This document shows positions 36,301-46,521 of a stretch of 64,000 bases of DNA, piece after piece (the stretch's first letter is position 1; each line of letters opens with the position of its first letter). The notes below the pieces were generated by a model. It was not told where the DNA came from, ran no database searches, and saw nothing but the letters and a program-made list of their open reading frames with translations. Location: contig NZ_ML133523.1 of NCBI RefSeq assembly GCF_003985145.1, positions 248,001 to 312,000 of the forward strand, written 5' to 3'. Origin of the DNA: Rhizobium anhuiense (GTDB lineage: Bacteria; Pseudomonadota; Alphaproteobacteria; Rhizobiales; Rhizobiaceae). The position numbers were made by a program, and so were the translations under genes.

Positions 36301-37302
36301 TCACTTGCATTCGGGGTCGTCGCCGAAGCCCTTGCAGAAGAACTCGGCGGCATTTTCCTTGGTGATCATCTTCGACGCGATCTCGATTTCCATCGAGCCA
36401 TCGTCCTTCTTCGTCAAAGTTCCGAGCTTTTCCAGCGCTGCGGTGTCGTTGGTGGCAAGCGCGTGCGCGGCAATGACGCCTTCAGGGGCGACGGTGGAAT
36501 AGGTGAAGGTCGCGGTCAGATCGCCCTTGGCAACGGCGCGGATGGCGGCATTCTCGCCGTCGATGCCGATGATGAGGATGCCTTCCTTGTCACGGCCGGC
36601 AGCCTGGATCGCCCGCAGCGCACCAAACGCCATATTGTCGTTATGGGCGTAAACGGCCTGGATCTGCCCGGCCGGGAAACGCTGAAGTGTGTCTTCCATG
36701 AACTTCAGCGCCTTTTCCTGGTCCCAGTCGGCGTGGGTTTCGGCGATCACCTTGATATCGGTGCCGGCAATGGCTTCGGCAAATCCTTCATGGCGTTCAA
36801 CCGCGGGAGCGACAGCCGGGTCGCCCTTGATCTCGACGACATTGCCCTTGCCCTTCAGCGCTTCTGCTATGTACTTGCCGGCAAGCGTGCCGATGGGCTT
36901 GTTGTGCGGGCCGACATGCAGCGTAACGGGAATATCGAGGCTGCGCTCGAGCGTGATCACCGGAATGCCGGCAGCCAGGACCTGCTTGATGGTCGGAGCG
37001 ATAGCGGCGCTATCCTGCGCCGAAATCATCAGAACCTTCATGCCCTGGACCATCAGGCTTTCGACATCCGAAATCTGCTTTGCGGACTTGCCTTCGGCGT
37101 TGGTGACGAGCAGATCGACATCCTTGAAGTGTTCCGCCGCATAGGCCTGGTTGCGTTTGGTCATCGTGTTGCGGTGGGCCGAGTTCGAGCTCGCCTGCGA
37201 GAAGCCGATGATGATCTTGTCGGCGCTGAAGGCGGGGGCGGCCGTCAAGACGGTGGCGAGCCCGGCGGAGATGATGAGCATACGTCTGGTGATGTTGAGC
37301 AT
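36301..37302 (-). CDS. Sugar ABC transporter substrate-binding protein (RbsB-like)
   Basis: 333 residues with a signal peptide cleaved after about residue 27 (TAAPAFSA-DKI). A periplasmic-binding-protein-4 fold of the ribose/galactose type follows: IIIGFSQASSNSAHRNTM, the hinge sequence VISA-like MISAQDSAA, ITLERSLD near 118, HNDNMAFGALRA near 217 and GIDGENAAIRAV near 250. Last gene of lacI - ATPase - permease - binding protein on the minus strand, with GGAGGAC before its start. The sugar is probably a pentose or deoxyhexose. Confidence 0.9.
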   Translation of the reverse strand: MLNITRRMLIISAGLATVLTAAPAFSADKIIIGFSQASSNSAHRNTMTKRNQAYAAEHFKDVDLLVTNAEGKSAKQISDVESLMVQGMKVLMISAQDSAAIAPTIKQVLAAGIPVITLERSLDIPVTLHVGPHNKPIGTLAGKYIAEALKGKGNVVEIKGDPAVAPAVERHEGFAEAIAGTDIKVIAETHADWDQEKALKFMEDTLQRFPAGQIQAVYAHNDNMAFGALRAIQAAGRDKEGILIIGIDGENAAIRAVAKGDLTATFTYSTVAPEGVIAAHALATNDTAALEKLGTLTKKDDGSMEIEIASKMITKENAAEFFCKGFGDDPECK

Positions 37303-37328
37303 TTTAAGTCCTCCCTCTGGTTAACACG

Positions 37329-38261
37329 CTACTTGCGTGGTTTTCTTCCGGCTTCGAGCAGCACGGCAAGAACGATGATCGCACCCTTCACCACCTGCTG
37401 TGAGAATGGTGAAACGCCTGCGAGATTGAGAATGTTTGCGATGATGGCCAGCACCATGGCGCCGCCGATCGTGCCGAGAACGGTGCCTTCGCCGCCGAAC
37501 AGCGACGTGCCGCCGATCACCGCGATCGTGATTGCCTCCAGTTCGAGGCCGAGGCCGGAATTCGGGTCGCCGACGGACAGGCGGGACAGGAAAATCAGGC
37601 CGGAAAGCGCTGCCAGCACACCACAAATGATGTAGACGCTGAAGATGACGAGCGGCACGTTGATGCCGGAGAGCCTCGCCGCTTCCTCATTGCTGCCGAC
37701 CGCATAGATGGCCCGGCCGAACTGCGTGAAGCTGAGCACGACGGCGGCGATGATGCAGACTGCCGCAAAGACGTAGATCGGTGTCGGCACGCCCAGCATA
37801 TAGCCGCCGCCGAGCACGAAGAAACTGTCGGCGAGCTTTCCCGGATTGACGGTTCCACCATCGGCGATCATCAGCGCGAAGCCGCGCACCATGACCATGC
37901 AGCCGAGCGTCATGATGAAGGCCGGAATGCGGAAATAGGAAATGCCGAAGCCGTTGACGCAGCCGACGAGGGCGCCGATGGCGATACAGATCAGCACCAT
38001 CAGCGGGATGGGCATCCCCTGCTCCATCAGGACCGCGCCGGTGACGCCAACCAGCGCGACGATCGACCCAACGGAAAGATCGATCCCCTTGGTGAGGATC
38101 ACGAATGTCATGCCGATGCCGAGGATCCCATAGAGCGCGACCTGCCTCAGGACGTTCAGGATATTGATAGGATTGAGAAAATGAGGAGAGATCAGCGAGG
38201 CGGCGATGATCAGTACGATCAATGCACCGGCAAGACCCGTTCCGCGCGGAAGATATTTCAT
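37329..38261 (-). CDS. Sugar ABC transporter permease (RbsC-like)
   Basis: 310 residues with about 8-10 membrane helices, inner-membrane permease of the ribose-type carbohydrate ABC family. Landmarks are GMTFVILTKGIDLSVGSIVAL near residue 50 and the EAA-like cytoplasmic loop YAVGSNEEAARLSGINV near 190, plus GGTSLFGGEGTVLGT near 250. It is 13 bases downstream of the ATPase gene and 26 bases before the binding-protein gene. Confidence 0.92.
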   Translation of the reverse strand: MKYLPRGTGLAGALIVLIIAASLISPHFLNPINILNVLRQVALYGILGIGMTFVILTKGIDLSVGSIVALVGVTGAVLMEQGMPIPLMVLICIAIGALVGCVNGFGISYFRIPAFIMTLGCMVMVRGFALMIADGGTVNPGKLADSFFVLGGGYMLGVPTPIYVFAAVCIIAAVVLSFTQFGRAIYAVGSNEEAARLSGINVPLVIFSVYIICGVLAALSGLIFLSRLSVGDPNSGLGLELEAITIAVIGGTSLFGGEGTVLGTIGGAMVLAIIANILNLAGVSPFSQQVVKGAIIVLAVLLEAGRKPRK

Positions 38262-38274
38262 GGTAGTCCCCTCA

Positions 38275-39762
38275 TTAATGTAGTGCCGCGAAGTGCATGA
38301 CGTCTTCTTCGGTTGCTGTGCGTGCGTCGAGTTCAGCCGTCACCTCACCCTCTCTCAAAACGTAGAGCCGGTCGCACAAACCAAGGATTTCCGGCAGTTC
38401 GGAAGAAGCCATGACGATTGCCAGCCCACGGGCTTCGGCCAGTTCGACCAGCAGGTCGTAGATCTCGCGCTTGGCTCCGACATCGACGCCGCGTGTGGGT
38501 TCGTCGGCCAGCAGAATCTCGCATCCGGCGCTGACGAGCCGCGCCAGCACGCATTTCTGCTGATTGCCGCCCGAAAGGTTCTGCGTCGCTGCCGCGGCGT
38601 TCGGCGTCCTGATCCGCAGCCGCTCGATCAGACCGTTGACGATTTTGCGCTCGCGGCGGAGCGACAGAAGCCCGAAACGGACGATCTGCGCGAGGCTGGC
38701 CGACATGATGTTGAAGCCGACGCTCTGTATCAGGAAGAGGCCTTCCGTCTTGCGGTCTTCCGGCACCAGGCCGAGCCCCTTGGTGATGCCGGCGCGCGGC
38801 GAACCGATGCTGGCCATTGCGCCGTTGATCCTAACCTCGCCGGCACCGCGCGGGTCAGCGCCGTAGATGGCGCGCAGAAGCTCGGTGCGGCCCGCACCCG
38901 CCAGCCCGAAAAGACCGACAATCTCGCCCTTTCGAACATGGATGCTGACGTTCTTGAGCAGCGCTGGCGTCGAAATGCCTTGAGCGGACAGCGCTTCCTC
39001 GCCGATCCGGGGCGTGCGGGTGGGGAAGACGTCGCCCACTTCCCGGCCGACCATGCTGCGAATGAGATCGTCCGTCGTCAGACCATTGGAAGGTCCGTTG
39101 TGGATGACTGTGCCGTCGCGCAGGATGGTGACCGTGTCGCTCAGTTCGAAAACCTCGCGCAGGCGATGCGAAATATAGACGAAGGCAACGCCGCTCTCAC
39201 GAGCCAGCTGCCGGACAACCCGGAACAGCTGGTCGATCTCTGCCTGCGCCAACACCGCCGACGGCTCGTCGAGAACGATGATCTTCGCATTGCGGGCCAG
39301 CGCCTTGGCGATCTCGACCATCTGGCGCTTGGCAACGGAGAGCGTGCCGATCCGTGCGGTCGGATCGACGTCGAAACCAAGCCGTTCAACGACCTCCATC
39401 GTCCGGCGTTTTGCCTCGCCCCAGTCGATCAGGGCGCCCTTGCATGGCAGCCGCCCCATCAGAACGTTTTCGGCGACGGTCAGGTGCGGCGCCTGCGCCA
39501 GTTCCTGATAGATGACCGCGACGCCGCGGGCAATCATCCCGGCCGGCGTCGGATCGAGCACCGCTTCGCCGAAAAGCTCGATGCTCCCCTCGTCGGCCGA
39601 ATAGGCGCCGGAGAGGATTTTCATCAGCGTCGATTTTCCAGCCCCATTCTCACCCACCAACGCCCTGATTTCTCCAGGCTGCAGAGAAAACGACACGCCC
39701 TTCAGGGCGCGCACACCCGGAAAGGATTTGGTGATCCCAGCAAGAGCCAGCGCCGACGTCAT
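38275..39762 (-). CDS. Sugar ABC transporter ATP-binding protein (RbsA/MglA-like)
   Basis: 495 residues with two ABC domains in tandem. N-terminal domain: Walker A GENGAGKSTLMK near residue 35, LSVAKRQMVEIAKAL signature near 143 and IIVLDEPSA near 160. C-terminal domain: a degenerate Walker A region (GLFGLAGAGRTELLR near 285), LSGGNQQKCVLARL near 395 and LLADEPTRGVDVGAK near 415. This asymmetry is normal for the CUT2 family. One base separates it from the lacI gene stop. Confidence 0.95.
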   Translation of the reverse strand: MTSALALAGITKSFPGVRALKGVSFSLQPGEIRALVGENGAGKSTLMKILSGAYSADEGSIELFGEAVLDPTPAGMIARGVAVIYQELAQAPHLTVAENVLMGRLPCKGALIDWGEAKRRTMEVVERLGFDVDPTARIGTLSVAKRQMVEIAKALARNAKIIVLDEPSAVLAQAEIDQLFRVVRQLARESGVAFVYISHRLREVFELSDTVTILRDGTVIHNGPSNGLTTDDLIRSMVGREVGDVFPTRTPRIGEEALSAQGISTPALLKNVSIHVRKGEIVGLFGLAGAGRTELLRAIYGADPRGAGEVRINGAMASIGSPRAGITKGLGLVPEDRKTEGLFLIQSVGFNIMSASLAQIVRFGLLSLRRERKIVNGLIERLRIRTPNAAAATQNLSGGNQQKCVLARLVSAGCEILLADEPTRGVDVGAKREIYDLLVELAEARGLAIVMASSELPEILGLCDRLYVLREGEVTAELDARTATEEDVMHFAALH

Positions 39763-39763
39763 T

Positions 39764-40768
39764 TCAATGCCCTCCGCAGCCGCAGGAGCGGCGAATTACC
39801 AATTTTGCCGGCAGACGGACCTGCCGCGCGTTTTCCGTGCTCGATTTGATCCGCCTGGCCAGCATTTCCGCAGCCTGCATGCCGATCATCTCGCTCGGCT
39901 GCGCCATGACGGTCAGCCGCGGCTCGAAACAGTCAGCCCAATCGAAATCGTCAAAGCCGATCAACGCCAGATCCTCGGAGATGCGCAAGCCAAGATCCCG
40001 CACCGCGCGCATGACGCCGATTGTGGCCAGATTGTTGCCCGAGGCGATCGCCGTCGGTCGGTCCGCCCGACTGAGGATCGCAAGCGCCGACTGGCGTGCA
40101 TCCGCGCTGTTCGCATTGCCTTCGCTCATCACGCTACGATCGATCTCGAGCCCGTGCTTGCGCATGGCGCCGACGTATCCACGCACGCGTTCGATCGTGG
40201 AAAGCAGCCCCGGCTCGCCGGCGATGAGGCCGATGCGGCGGTGGCCGTGGCCCACCAGATGGTCGATCAGCGTCTCCATCGCCGTCTCATTGTCCAGGCA
40301 AACCCCATCCGCATCGGCAACCGTCAGACGGTCGACGAGCACGAAGGGCATGCGAGACGATTTGAGATAGTCGATGGCGCGGTTTTCCGGATCACAGGAT
40401 GGAGCCAGAATTACCCCATCCACCCGCCGCTGAACGAGTTCACGGACCAGCCGCAACTCGGTCTCGGGATCGTTCTGCGTGTCGCAGAGAAAAACGAGCT
40501 GCCCGATGGCGGCGCAGGCTCGCTCGATAGAAGATACGATATCGTTGAAATAGTAATTGGTGCTGATCGAGATCGCGATACCCACCGCGTCGGTCGAGGA
40601 TCGCACCAGAGACCGGGCCACAGCATTCGGCACGAATCCGAGACTTTCGATCGCGTCCCTGACGAGCGCCGCCGTCGCTTCGTTCACATGCCGGGTGCCG
40701 TTGACGACGTGCGACACGGTCGAGACCGAGACGCCCGCGGCGCGTGCAACGTCAGTGATTGTCGCCAT
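39764..40768 (-). CDS. LacI-family transcriptional regulator
   Basis: 334 residues from the ATG at 40768 (GGGGAGG upstream). DNA-binding domain ATITDVARAAGVSVSTVSHV at residues 2-21 with the hinge NGTRHVNEATAALV, followed by a periplasmic-binding-protein-like sensor domain (ILAPSCDP, GHGHRRIGLIAGEPG, ALIGFDDFDWAD). First gene of the transporter operon, so it very likely controls it. A palindrome of LacI type lies 172 bases upstream of its start, between it and the divergent mutarotase gene. The C-terminal SCGCGGH is a curious cysteine/histidine tail. Confidence 0.92.
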   Translation of the reverse strand: MATITDVARAAGVSVSTVSHVVNGTRHVNEATAALVRDAIESLGFVPNAVARSLVRSSTDAVGIAISISTNYYFNDIVSSIERACAAIGQLVFLCDTQNDPETELRLVRELVQRRVDGVILAPSCDPENRAIDYLKSSRMPFVLVDRLTVADADGVCLDNETAMETLIDHLVGHGHRRIGLIAGEPGLLSTIERVRGYVGAMRKHGLEIDRSVMSEGNANSADARQSALAILSRADRPTAIASGNNLATIGVMRAVRDLGLRISEDLALIGFDDFDWADCFEPRLTVMAQPSEMIGMQAAEMLARRIKSSTENARQVRLPAKLVIRRSCGCGGH

Positions 40769-40939
40769 GATTGCAGACCTCCCCGTCACGCCTGACGCGC
40801 AGCTTCAAACTGCCGCCGCGTCAATTCCCAGAACAAAATCGAAAGATTCAACCACCCTGAACAAGCCTCCCCAGCCTCGGCGGTCACCCGGCCCATTTCA
40901 TCCTCCAATGAAATGTTAAAAACCGCTATATGGCCATCG

Positions 40940-40960
40940 AAACGTTTGCGCAAGCGTTTT
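40940..40960. promoter_or_regulatory. LacI-family operator
   Basis: AAACGTTTGCGCAAGCGTTTT, a palindrome around a central CG with one mismatched pair, matching the LacI/GalR-type consensus. It lies between the divergent lacI-transporter operon and the mutarotase gene and could control both. Confidence 0.75.
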
Positions 40961-41006
40961 CTTCTGCGATTTATGGTGATATACGGATGCAAAGGGAGGA
41001 ACGAAT

Positions 41007-41450
41007 ATGGCACTGAAAAACATTCCCGGGATTCTTTGCCCGGATCTTTTGTGGCTATTGAGCGCGATGGGCCACGGCGACGAGATCGCCATCGTCGACA
41101 AGAATTTCTCGGCGTGCCGCGTGTCGAAAAAGACCGTCAGCGGCAAACTCGTGTCGATGAACGCGGCCAGCGCCTCAGACGCCATAGCGGCGATCCTGGC
41201 GGTCATGCCGCTCGATCATTTCGTCGAACAGCCGCTCATGCATATGGAGGATCCGGATCAGACCGGCATCATGCTACCCGTTCATGCGGATGTGGAATTG
41301 CTCTGCTCGACGGCGGAAAAGCGCAGCATCACGAGCAGGCCCATCGAGCGCTTCGCCTATTATCCACTGGCTGAAGCCTGCTTTGCGGTGGTTCAGACGG
41401 GGGAGATCCGGCCCTACGGCAATTTCATCCTGAAGAAGGGTGTCGTTTAG
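41007..41450 (+). CDS. RbsD/FucU-family sugar mutarotase
   Basis: 147 residues. N-terminal LKNIPGILCPDLLWLLSAMG followed by HGDEIAIVDKNF is the family signature, with the catalytic His near residue 22 and Asp near 31, and a C-terminal YGNFILKKG strand. These cytoplasmic enzymes interconvert anomers of ribose (RbsD) or fucose (FucU); the LKNIP start and length are closer to FucU. Divergent from the transporter and sharing the LacI-type operator, so it should act on the imported sugar. GGGAGGAACGAAT precedes the ATG. Confidence 0.88.
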   Translation: MALKNIPGILCPDLLWLLSAMGHGDEIAIVDKNFSACRVSKKTVSGKLVSMNAASASDAIAAILAVMPLDHFVEQPLMHMEDPDQTGIMLPVHADVELLCSTAEKRSITSRPIERFAYYPLAEACFAVVQTGEIRPYGNFILKKGVV

Positions 41451-41593
41451 CGGGACTGCCAAAGTGGTGGCACGAACTCGCACGACAGCGGCAGTCGCGA
41501 GCCGAGGATAAATTTCAATGTCTGACAACGACCACTGCCGTATAGACAGGTGGAGTTTCCAATTTTTGGAGGCCTATTCGGAGGGTATTTTGA

Positions 41594-41959
41594 ATGCATT
41601 CTTTGACGAAGACTTTTCTCTATTCCGTGCTTATAGCCTCTGTCGCATTGGCCATGAATGTCACGAGCACTGCCGCCTCTGAAGACGGCGGGAATATTGT
41701 TTTCAATCAGATGCTTAAATGTCTAAAGCTACCCGCGGACGCGCCGAGCGCTTATGACTTCATGGTTGTGGCGGTCATCAAGGACGGATCTGCCGATTTT
41801 CTATCCATCAACTTCCGCACCCCCCCATCCGAATGGGAAAAAACGGCAGCCCCGTTGATCGCTGATGCGATCACACAATGTGAGCCTTACAATTCGATCT
41901 CGGGCAGGACGGAATTCGCTGTCACCCCTCAGCTTGTTGAAGCGGGATCAAAAAACTAA
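41594..41959 (+). CDS. Small secreted hypothetical protein
   Basis: 121 residues. Signal peptide to about residue 27 (LYSVLIASVALAMNVTSTAA), then a ~90-residue domain with one Cys near residue 42 and one near 105 that could pair. The part DFMVVAVIKDGSADFLSINF resembles the TonB/TolA C-terminal fold seen in some alphaproteobacterial proteins, but this is only a visual impression. Ribosome-binding site CGGAGGG. Not part of the sugar operon by spacing. Confidence 0.65.
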   Translation: MHSLTKTFLYSVLIASVALAMNVTSTAASEDGGNIVFNQMLKCLKLPADAPSAYDFMVVAVIKDGSADFLSINFRTPPSEWEKTAAPLIADAITQCEPYNSISGRTEFAVTPQLVEAGSKN

Positions 41960-42046
41960 GCGTGCGAGACGGGAAGCTGAAATGCCATTTCCAGAAGAAA
42001 TAGTTTGGGACAAAATCAACGACGGCTGATCGAACACGCGCCGCAT

Positions 42047-42538
42047 TTATCGTCCCCGCTTCCCCATCACCGCGGTCCCTAAGCGCTGGATCGCCTGGCG
42101 CAGCTTGTCGTTCTCGATCCCCTCCATCATGCCTTCGAGCTTGCGGGCGGCTTCGCCTTTCAGCGGCGCCGGGGTGCGGGAGCGGCGGGCGGGGTTTGAG
42201 ACGGGCTTCTGGACGATGCGGATCTGGTGGACGGCGGCGAAGCCGAAGAAGCTGTTGATGCGCTGGATGAGTTCGCCCTGGGCATGGGTGAGGAACAGCG
42301 CGCGCGCGCCTTCGCAGGCGATGGTGAGCACACCGGGGCGGAAGCCGCCGGCCTCATTGCCGCCGCGGGCCCAGGCGATTTTTTCCGGCCGGGTGCAATC
42401 GGCGAAATCCTCGCCGGCGATTTCGCTCCACGAGCCGAGCAGCGCCGTGTTGATGCCGGCGCGCCGCGCCAGGACGGGATCGATCAGCCCGTTCGCCAGC
42501 TCGGAAATCTGCTTTACATCTTTGCGTGGATAACTCAT
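42047..42538 (-). CDS. DUF721 (DciA-like) protein
   Basis: 163 residues. KDVKQISELANGLIDPVLAR near the N-terminus, then GSWSEIAGEDFADCTRPEKI and a later VLTIACEGARALFLTHAQGE strand-helix pattern typical of DUF721. Family members such as DciA load replicative helicase; the alphaproteobacterial form has a longer tail. It faces mutY divergently with 108 bases between starts. In many alphaproteobacteria mutY, DUF721, dsbA-like and smc are neighbours; here a block separates DUF721 from the dsbA-like gene. Confidence 0.85.
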   Translation of the reverse strand: MSYPRKDVKQISELANGLIDPVLARRAGINTALLGSWSEIAGEDFADCTRPEKIAWARGGNEAGGFRPGVLTIACEGARALFLTHAQGELIQRINSFFGFAAVHQIRIVQKPVSNPARRSRTPAPLKGEAARKLEGMMEGIENDKLRQAIQRLGTAVMGKRGR

Positions 42539-42646
42539 CGAAACCCTTGGGCGCCGCCGCCAATCGCACAGACAATCGGCGCGGCCGACTTGATCGCGCG
42601 GCATTGCTTCGCCAAGTATAGGCACTTCCCCCCATCGCGGCAAATC

Positions 42647-43738
42647 ATGACGATCACCACACTCGACACGCCCTCGGCAAAGCCCCTCCTCGACTGGTAC
42701 GATCGCCACCACCGCGACCTGCCCTGGCGTGTCTCGCCCGGCATGGCGGCCCGCGGCGTCAAGGCCGATCCCTATCACGTCTGGCTTTCGGAAGTGATGC
42801 TGCAGCAGACGACGGTGCAGGCGGTCAAACCCTATTTCGAGCGGTTTCTCAAGCGCTGGCCCGAGGTGACCGATCTTGCCGCGGCCGAGAGCGACGCGGT
42901 CATGGCCGCCTGGGCGGGGCTCGGCTATTACGCCCGGGCCCGCAACCTGAAAAAATGCGCCGAAGCGGTGGCGACAGAGCATGGCGGCGTCTTTCCCGAC
43001 ACCGAAGAGGGCCTGAAGTCGCTCCCCGGCATCGGCGACTATACGGCCGCCGCCGTCGCGGCCATCGCCTTCAACCGGCAGGCGGCTGTGATGGACGGCA
43101 ATGTCGAGCGGGTGATCTCCAGGCTCTATGCGATCGAAACACCGCTGCCGGCTGCCAAGCCCGCGATGAAGGAAAAGGTGGCGCTGCTGACACCGGCCGC
43201 GCGGCCCGGCGATTTCGCCCAGGCGATGATGGATCTCGGGGCGACGATCTGCACGCCGAAGCGGCCGGCCTGTTCGCTCTGTCCGTTCCGGGGTGCCTGC
43301 GAGGCGCTCAAACTTTCCGATCCCGAGCTCTTTCCGGTCAAGGCGGCGAAGAAAGAGAAACCGGTGCGCTACGGCGCAGCCTTCATCGCGGTGACCGGCG
43401 ATGGCGAAATCCTGCTGCGGCGGCGCATCGACAGCGGCCTGCTCGGCGGCATGACCGAGGTGCCGACGACGGCCTGGACGGCGCGCATGGACGGCGAGAC
43501 CTCGGCTGCGGCCGCGCCCTTCGAGGCGGCATGGCAGGCCTGTGGCACCGTCATCCACGTCTTCACCCATTTCGAGCTCAGGCTGTCGATCTGGCGCGCA
43601 GCGATTGCCGATAAGGTCGGCACGAATGACGGATGGTGGGAGCCGGTTACAAATCTTGAAGCGCAGGCGCTGCCGACCGTCATGAAAAAAGCGATCGCAG
43701 CGGCTATTCCTCTCGCGTTTAAAACATCCAAGGGATGA
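42647..43738 (+). CDS. mutY: A/G-specific adenine glycosylase MutY
   Basis: 363 residues; removes adenine mispaired with 8-oxoguanine. SEVMLQQTTVQAVKPYFERF near residue 48, helix-hairpin-helix LPGIGDYTAAAVAAIAF near 125, catalytic Asp in VMDGNVERV near 148, and a 4Fe-4S loop C-x6-C-x2-C-x5-C at about 204-220 (CTPKRPACSLCPFRGAC). A C-terminal NUDIX-like 8-oxoG recognition domain follows (VTGDGEILLRRRIDSGLLGG). Overlaps the HAD gene by 4 bases. Confidence 0.96.
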   Translation: MTITTLDTPSAKPLLDWYDRHHRDLPWRVSPGMAARGVKADPYHVWLSEVMLQQTTVQAVKPYFERFLKRWPEVTDLAAAESDAVMAAWAGLGYYARARNLKKCAEAVATEHGGVFPDTEEGLKSLPGIGDYTAAAVAAIAFNRQAAVMDGNVERVISRLYAIETPLPAAKPAMKEKVALLTPAARPGDFAQAMMDLGATICTPKRPACSLCPFRGACEALKLSDPELFPVKAAKKEKPVRYGAAFIAVTGDGEILLRRRIDSGLLGGMTEVPTTAWTARMDGETSAAAAPFEAAWQACGTVIHVFTHFELRLSIWRAAIADKVGTNDGWWEPVTNLEAQALPTVMKKAIAAAIPLAFKTSKG

Positions 43739-44355
43739 CCATGACCACCGGCATAAAGCATATTGTTTTCGATATCGGCAAAGTCCTCATTCATTACGAT
43801 CCGCATCTTCCCTTCAGCCGCCTGATCCCGGATGAGGCCGAGCGCAACTGGTTCTTCGCCAATATCTGCACCCATGACTGGAACATCGAGCAGGACCGCG
43901 GCCGCAGCTGGGCGGAGGCCGAAGCGCTGCTGATCGAACAGCACCCGGCACGTGAGGAACAGATCCGCGCCTTCCGCAAATATTGGCACGAGATGGTGCC
44001 GCACGCCTATGAGGACAGCGTCGCGATCATGGAGGGGCTGATCGCCGAAGGGCGCGACGTGACGATGCTGACCAACTTCGCCTCCGACACCTTCCGCGAG
44101 GCGCAGCAACGCTTCCCCTTCCTCAACCGACCGCGCGGCGTCACCGTTTCCGGCGATGTCGGCCTGATCAAGCCGGATATCGCCATCTACGAGACGCATA
44201 CGAAAAGCTTCGGCCTCGATCCCGCGGCCACGATCTTCATCGACGACGCGCCGGTCAATGTCGAAGGCGCCAAGGCCTATGGCTGGAATGCGGTGCTGTT
44301 TTCGGGTGCGGAGAAGCTGCGCAGCGATCTCGCCGCTTACGGATTGAAGGTCTGA
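43735..44355 (+). CDS. HAD-superfamily hydrolase (subfamily IA)
   Basis: 206 residues. Motif I VFDIGKVLIHYDP near residue 11, motif II MLTNFAS near 103, motif III Lys in GLIKPD near 141, and motif IV FIDDAPVNV near 166. The second motif-I aspartate is replaced by glycine (D-I-G), a feature of the haloacid-dehalogenase/epoxide-hydrolase-like branch. Substrate unknown. ATGA overlap with mutY and 5 bases to the SnoaL-like gene indicate one transcript. Confidence 0.88.
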   Translation: MTMTTGIKHIVFDIGKVLIHYDPHLPFSRLIPDEAERNWFFANICTHDWNIEQDRGRSWAEAEALLIEQHPAREEQIRAFRKYWHEMVPHAYEDSVAIMEGLIAEGRDVTMLTNFASDTFREAQQRFPFLNRPRGVTVSGDVGLIKPDIAIYETHTKSFGLDPAATIFIDDAPVNVEGAKAYGWNAVLFSGAEKLRSDLAAYGLKV

Positions 44356-44360
44356 GATCC

Positions 44361-44726
44361 ATGGCTTTCGACCCCGCAGAAGAAATCGAGCGCTTTCACG
44401 CCGCCATCAACGCCCTCGATTTTCCCGCCATCGAGGCCTATTTCGCCGAGGATGCGACCTATGTCTCGAACGGTGTCGGCAGTCTTGCCGGCCGGCCTGA
44501 GATCATGGCTGCCTTCCGGCGCTATTTCGACGACTATCCCGATCAGACGGCGGAAAATTCGCTGGTGGAAACGTTGACGCCGCTCTCCGGCCGATCGGTC
44601 TGGTCGGTGCGCGCCACCCACAGCAAGACGGGCAAGCCGCTGATCCGCGAGGGCGAGGAGACAATCACCTTCAATGCGGAAGGGCGCGTCACGCGGGTCG
44701 AGGTCACCGATTATCAAGAGTTCTGA
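44361..44726 (+). CDS. SnoaL/NTF2-like protein
   Basis: 121 residues of the NTF2-like cone fold: EEIERFHAAINALDFPAIEA helix pair, YFAEDATYVSNGVGSLAGRP, EIMAAFRRYFDDYP and C-terminal strands GEETITFNAEGRVTRVEV. Many such proteins are isomerases or of unknown role; no catalytic Asp pair can be assigned with certainty. Follows the HAD gene by 5 bases. Confidence 0.8.
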   Translation: MAFDPAEEIERFHAAINALDFPAIEAYFAEDATYVSNGVGSLAGRPEIMAAFRRYFDDYPDQTAENSLVETLTPLSGRSVWSVRATHSKTGKPLIREGEETITFNAEGRVTRVEVTDYQEF

Positions 44727-44783
44727 TGACCGCGTTCCAGCAAAACCGCTGCGCAGTTTTGCTGGTACAGCGCAAATAGAAGA

Positions 44784-44811
44784 CGCCCGGAGCTTGAACT
44801 CCGGGCGCCTT
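44784..44811 (-). terminator. Probable terminator downstream of ccrM
   Basis: Perfect 9-bp stem CGCCCGGAG / CTCCGGGCG with a 6-base loop; on the minus strand followed by TCTTCTATTT. It lies about 65 bases beyond the ccrM stop. Confidence 0.6.
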
Positions 44812-44873
44812 GGCCTTCTCCCGCAACTGGAGGGAAATCGGAAGAAGGTATCTCGATCTTGCGAAGGTGGTGC

Positions 44874-46040
<1,167 letters not shown>

Positions 46041-46170
46041 TCATACGCTCTACGCTTAACTGTCCGTTATGGTTACGCAACTTAGTTACCAAAGCCTGAA
46101 GCGGTGGCCGATTTCGGGAATTTATTCGGCCGGCCGATGAGTGAGCGGCAGACTTTGCCGATGCCGGCGA

Positions 46171-46521
46171 TCAGGCGGCATCGTGAATCCTGCGGCTGTC
46201 GGCCGGCGCTTCGTCGCGTTCGAACATGCCGTAATCACGGACGACGCTGGCGATCCGCAGGCGGTAATCGGCGAAGATGCCGCCGCGGCCGGCCTGCTGC
46301 GCTGCCCGGTGCGCCTCGAGATTGCGCCACTCCTTGACGGCCGCCTCGTCGCGGAAGAAGGAGAGCGATAAAAGCTTGCCGCGGTTCGTCAGGCTCTCGA
46401 AACGCTCGATCGAGATGAAGCCGTCGATCTTTTCGAGCTCGCTGCGCAACTCGCCGGCAAGATCCAGATATTTGTGGCGTTCGCCCATATAGGGCACGAC
46501 TTCGAAGATGACGGCGATCAT
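46171..46521 (-). CDS. Antibiotic-biosynthesis-monooxygenase-domain protein
   Basis: 116 residues with an ABM dimeric alpha/beta-barrel fold: MIAVIFEVVPYMGERHKYLD, then GFISIERFESLTNRGKLLSL and SFFRDEAAVKEWRNLEAHR, a combination typical of heme-degrading or quinol monooxygenase relatives. Substrate unknown. It overlaps the NIPSNAP gene by 4 bases; the pair is divergent from an ArsR-type regulator. Confidence 0.85.
   Translation of the reverse strand: MIAVIFEVVPYMGERHKYLDLAGELRSELEKIDGFISIERFESLTNRGKLLSLSFFRDEAAVKEWRNLEAHRAAQQAGRGGIFADYRLRIASVVRDYGMFERDEAPADSRRIHDAA

Noticed and set aside
41518..41682. Frame MSDNDHCRIDRWSFQF overlapping the small secreted protein start
   Set aside because: Overlaps a gene with a good ribosome-binding site and signal peptide in another frame; ends abruptly inside it and has no ribosome-binding site of its own.
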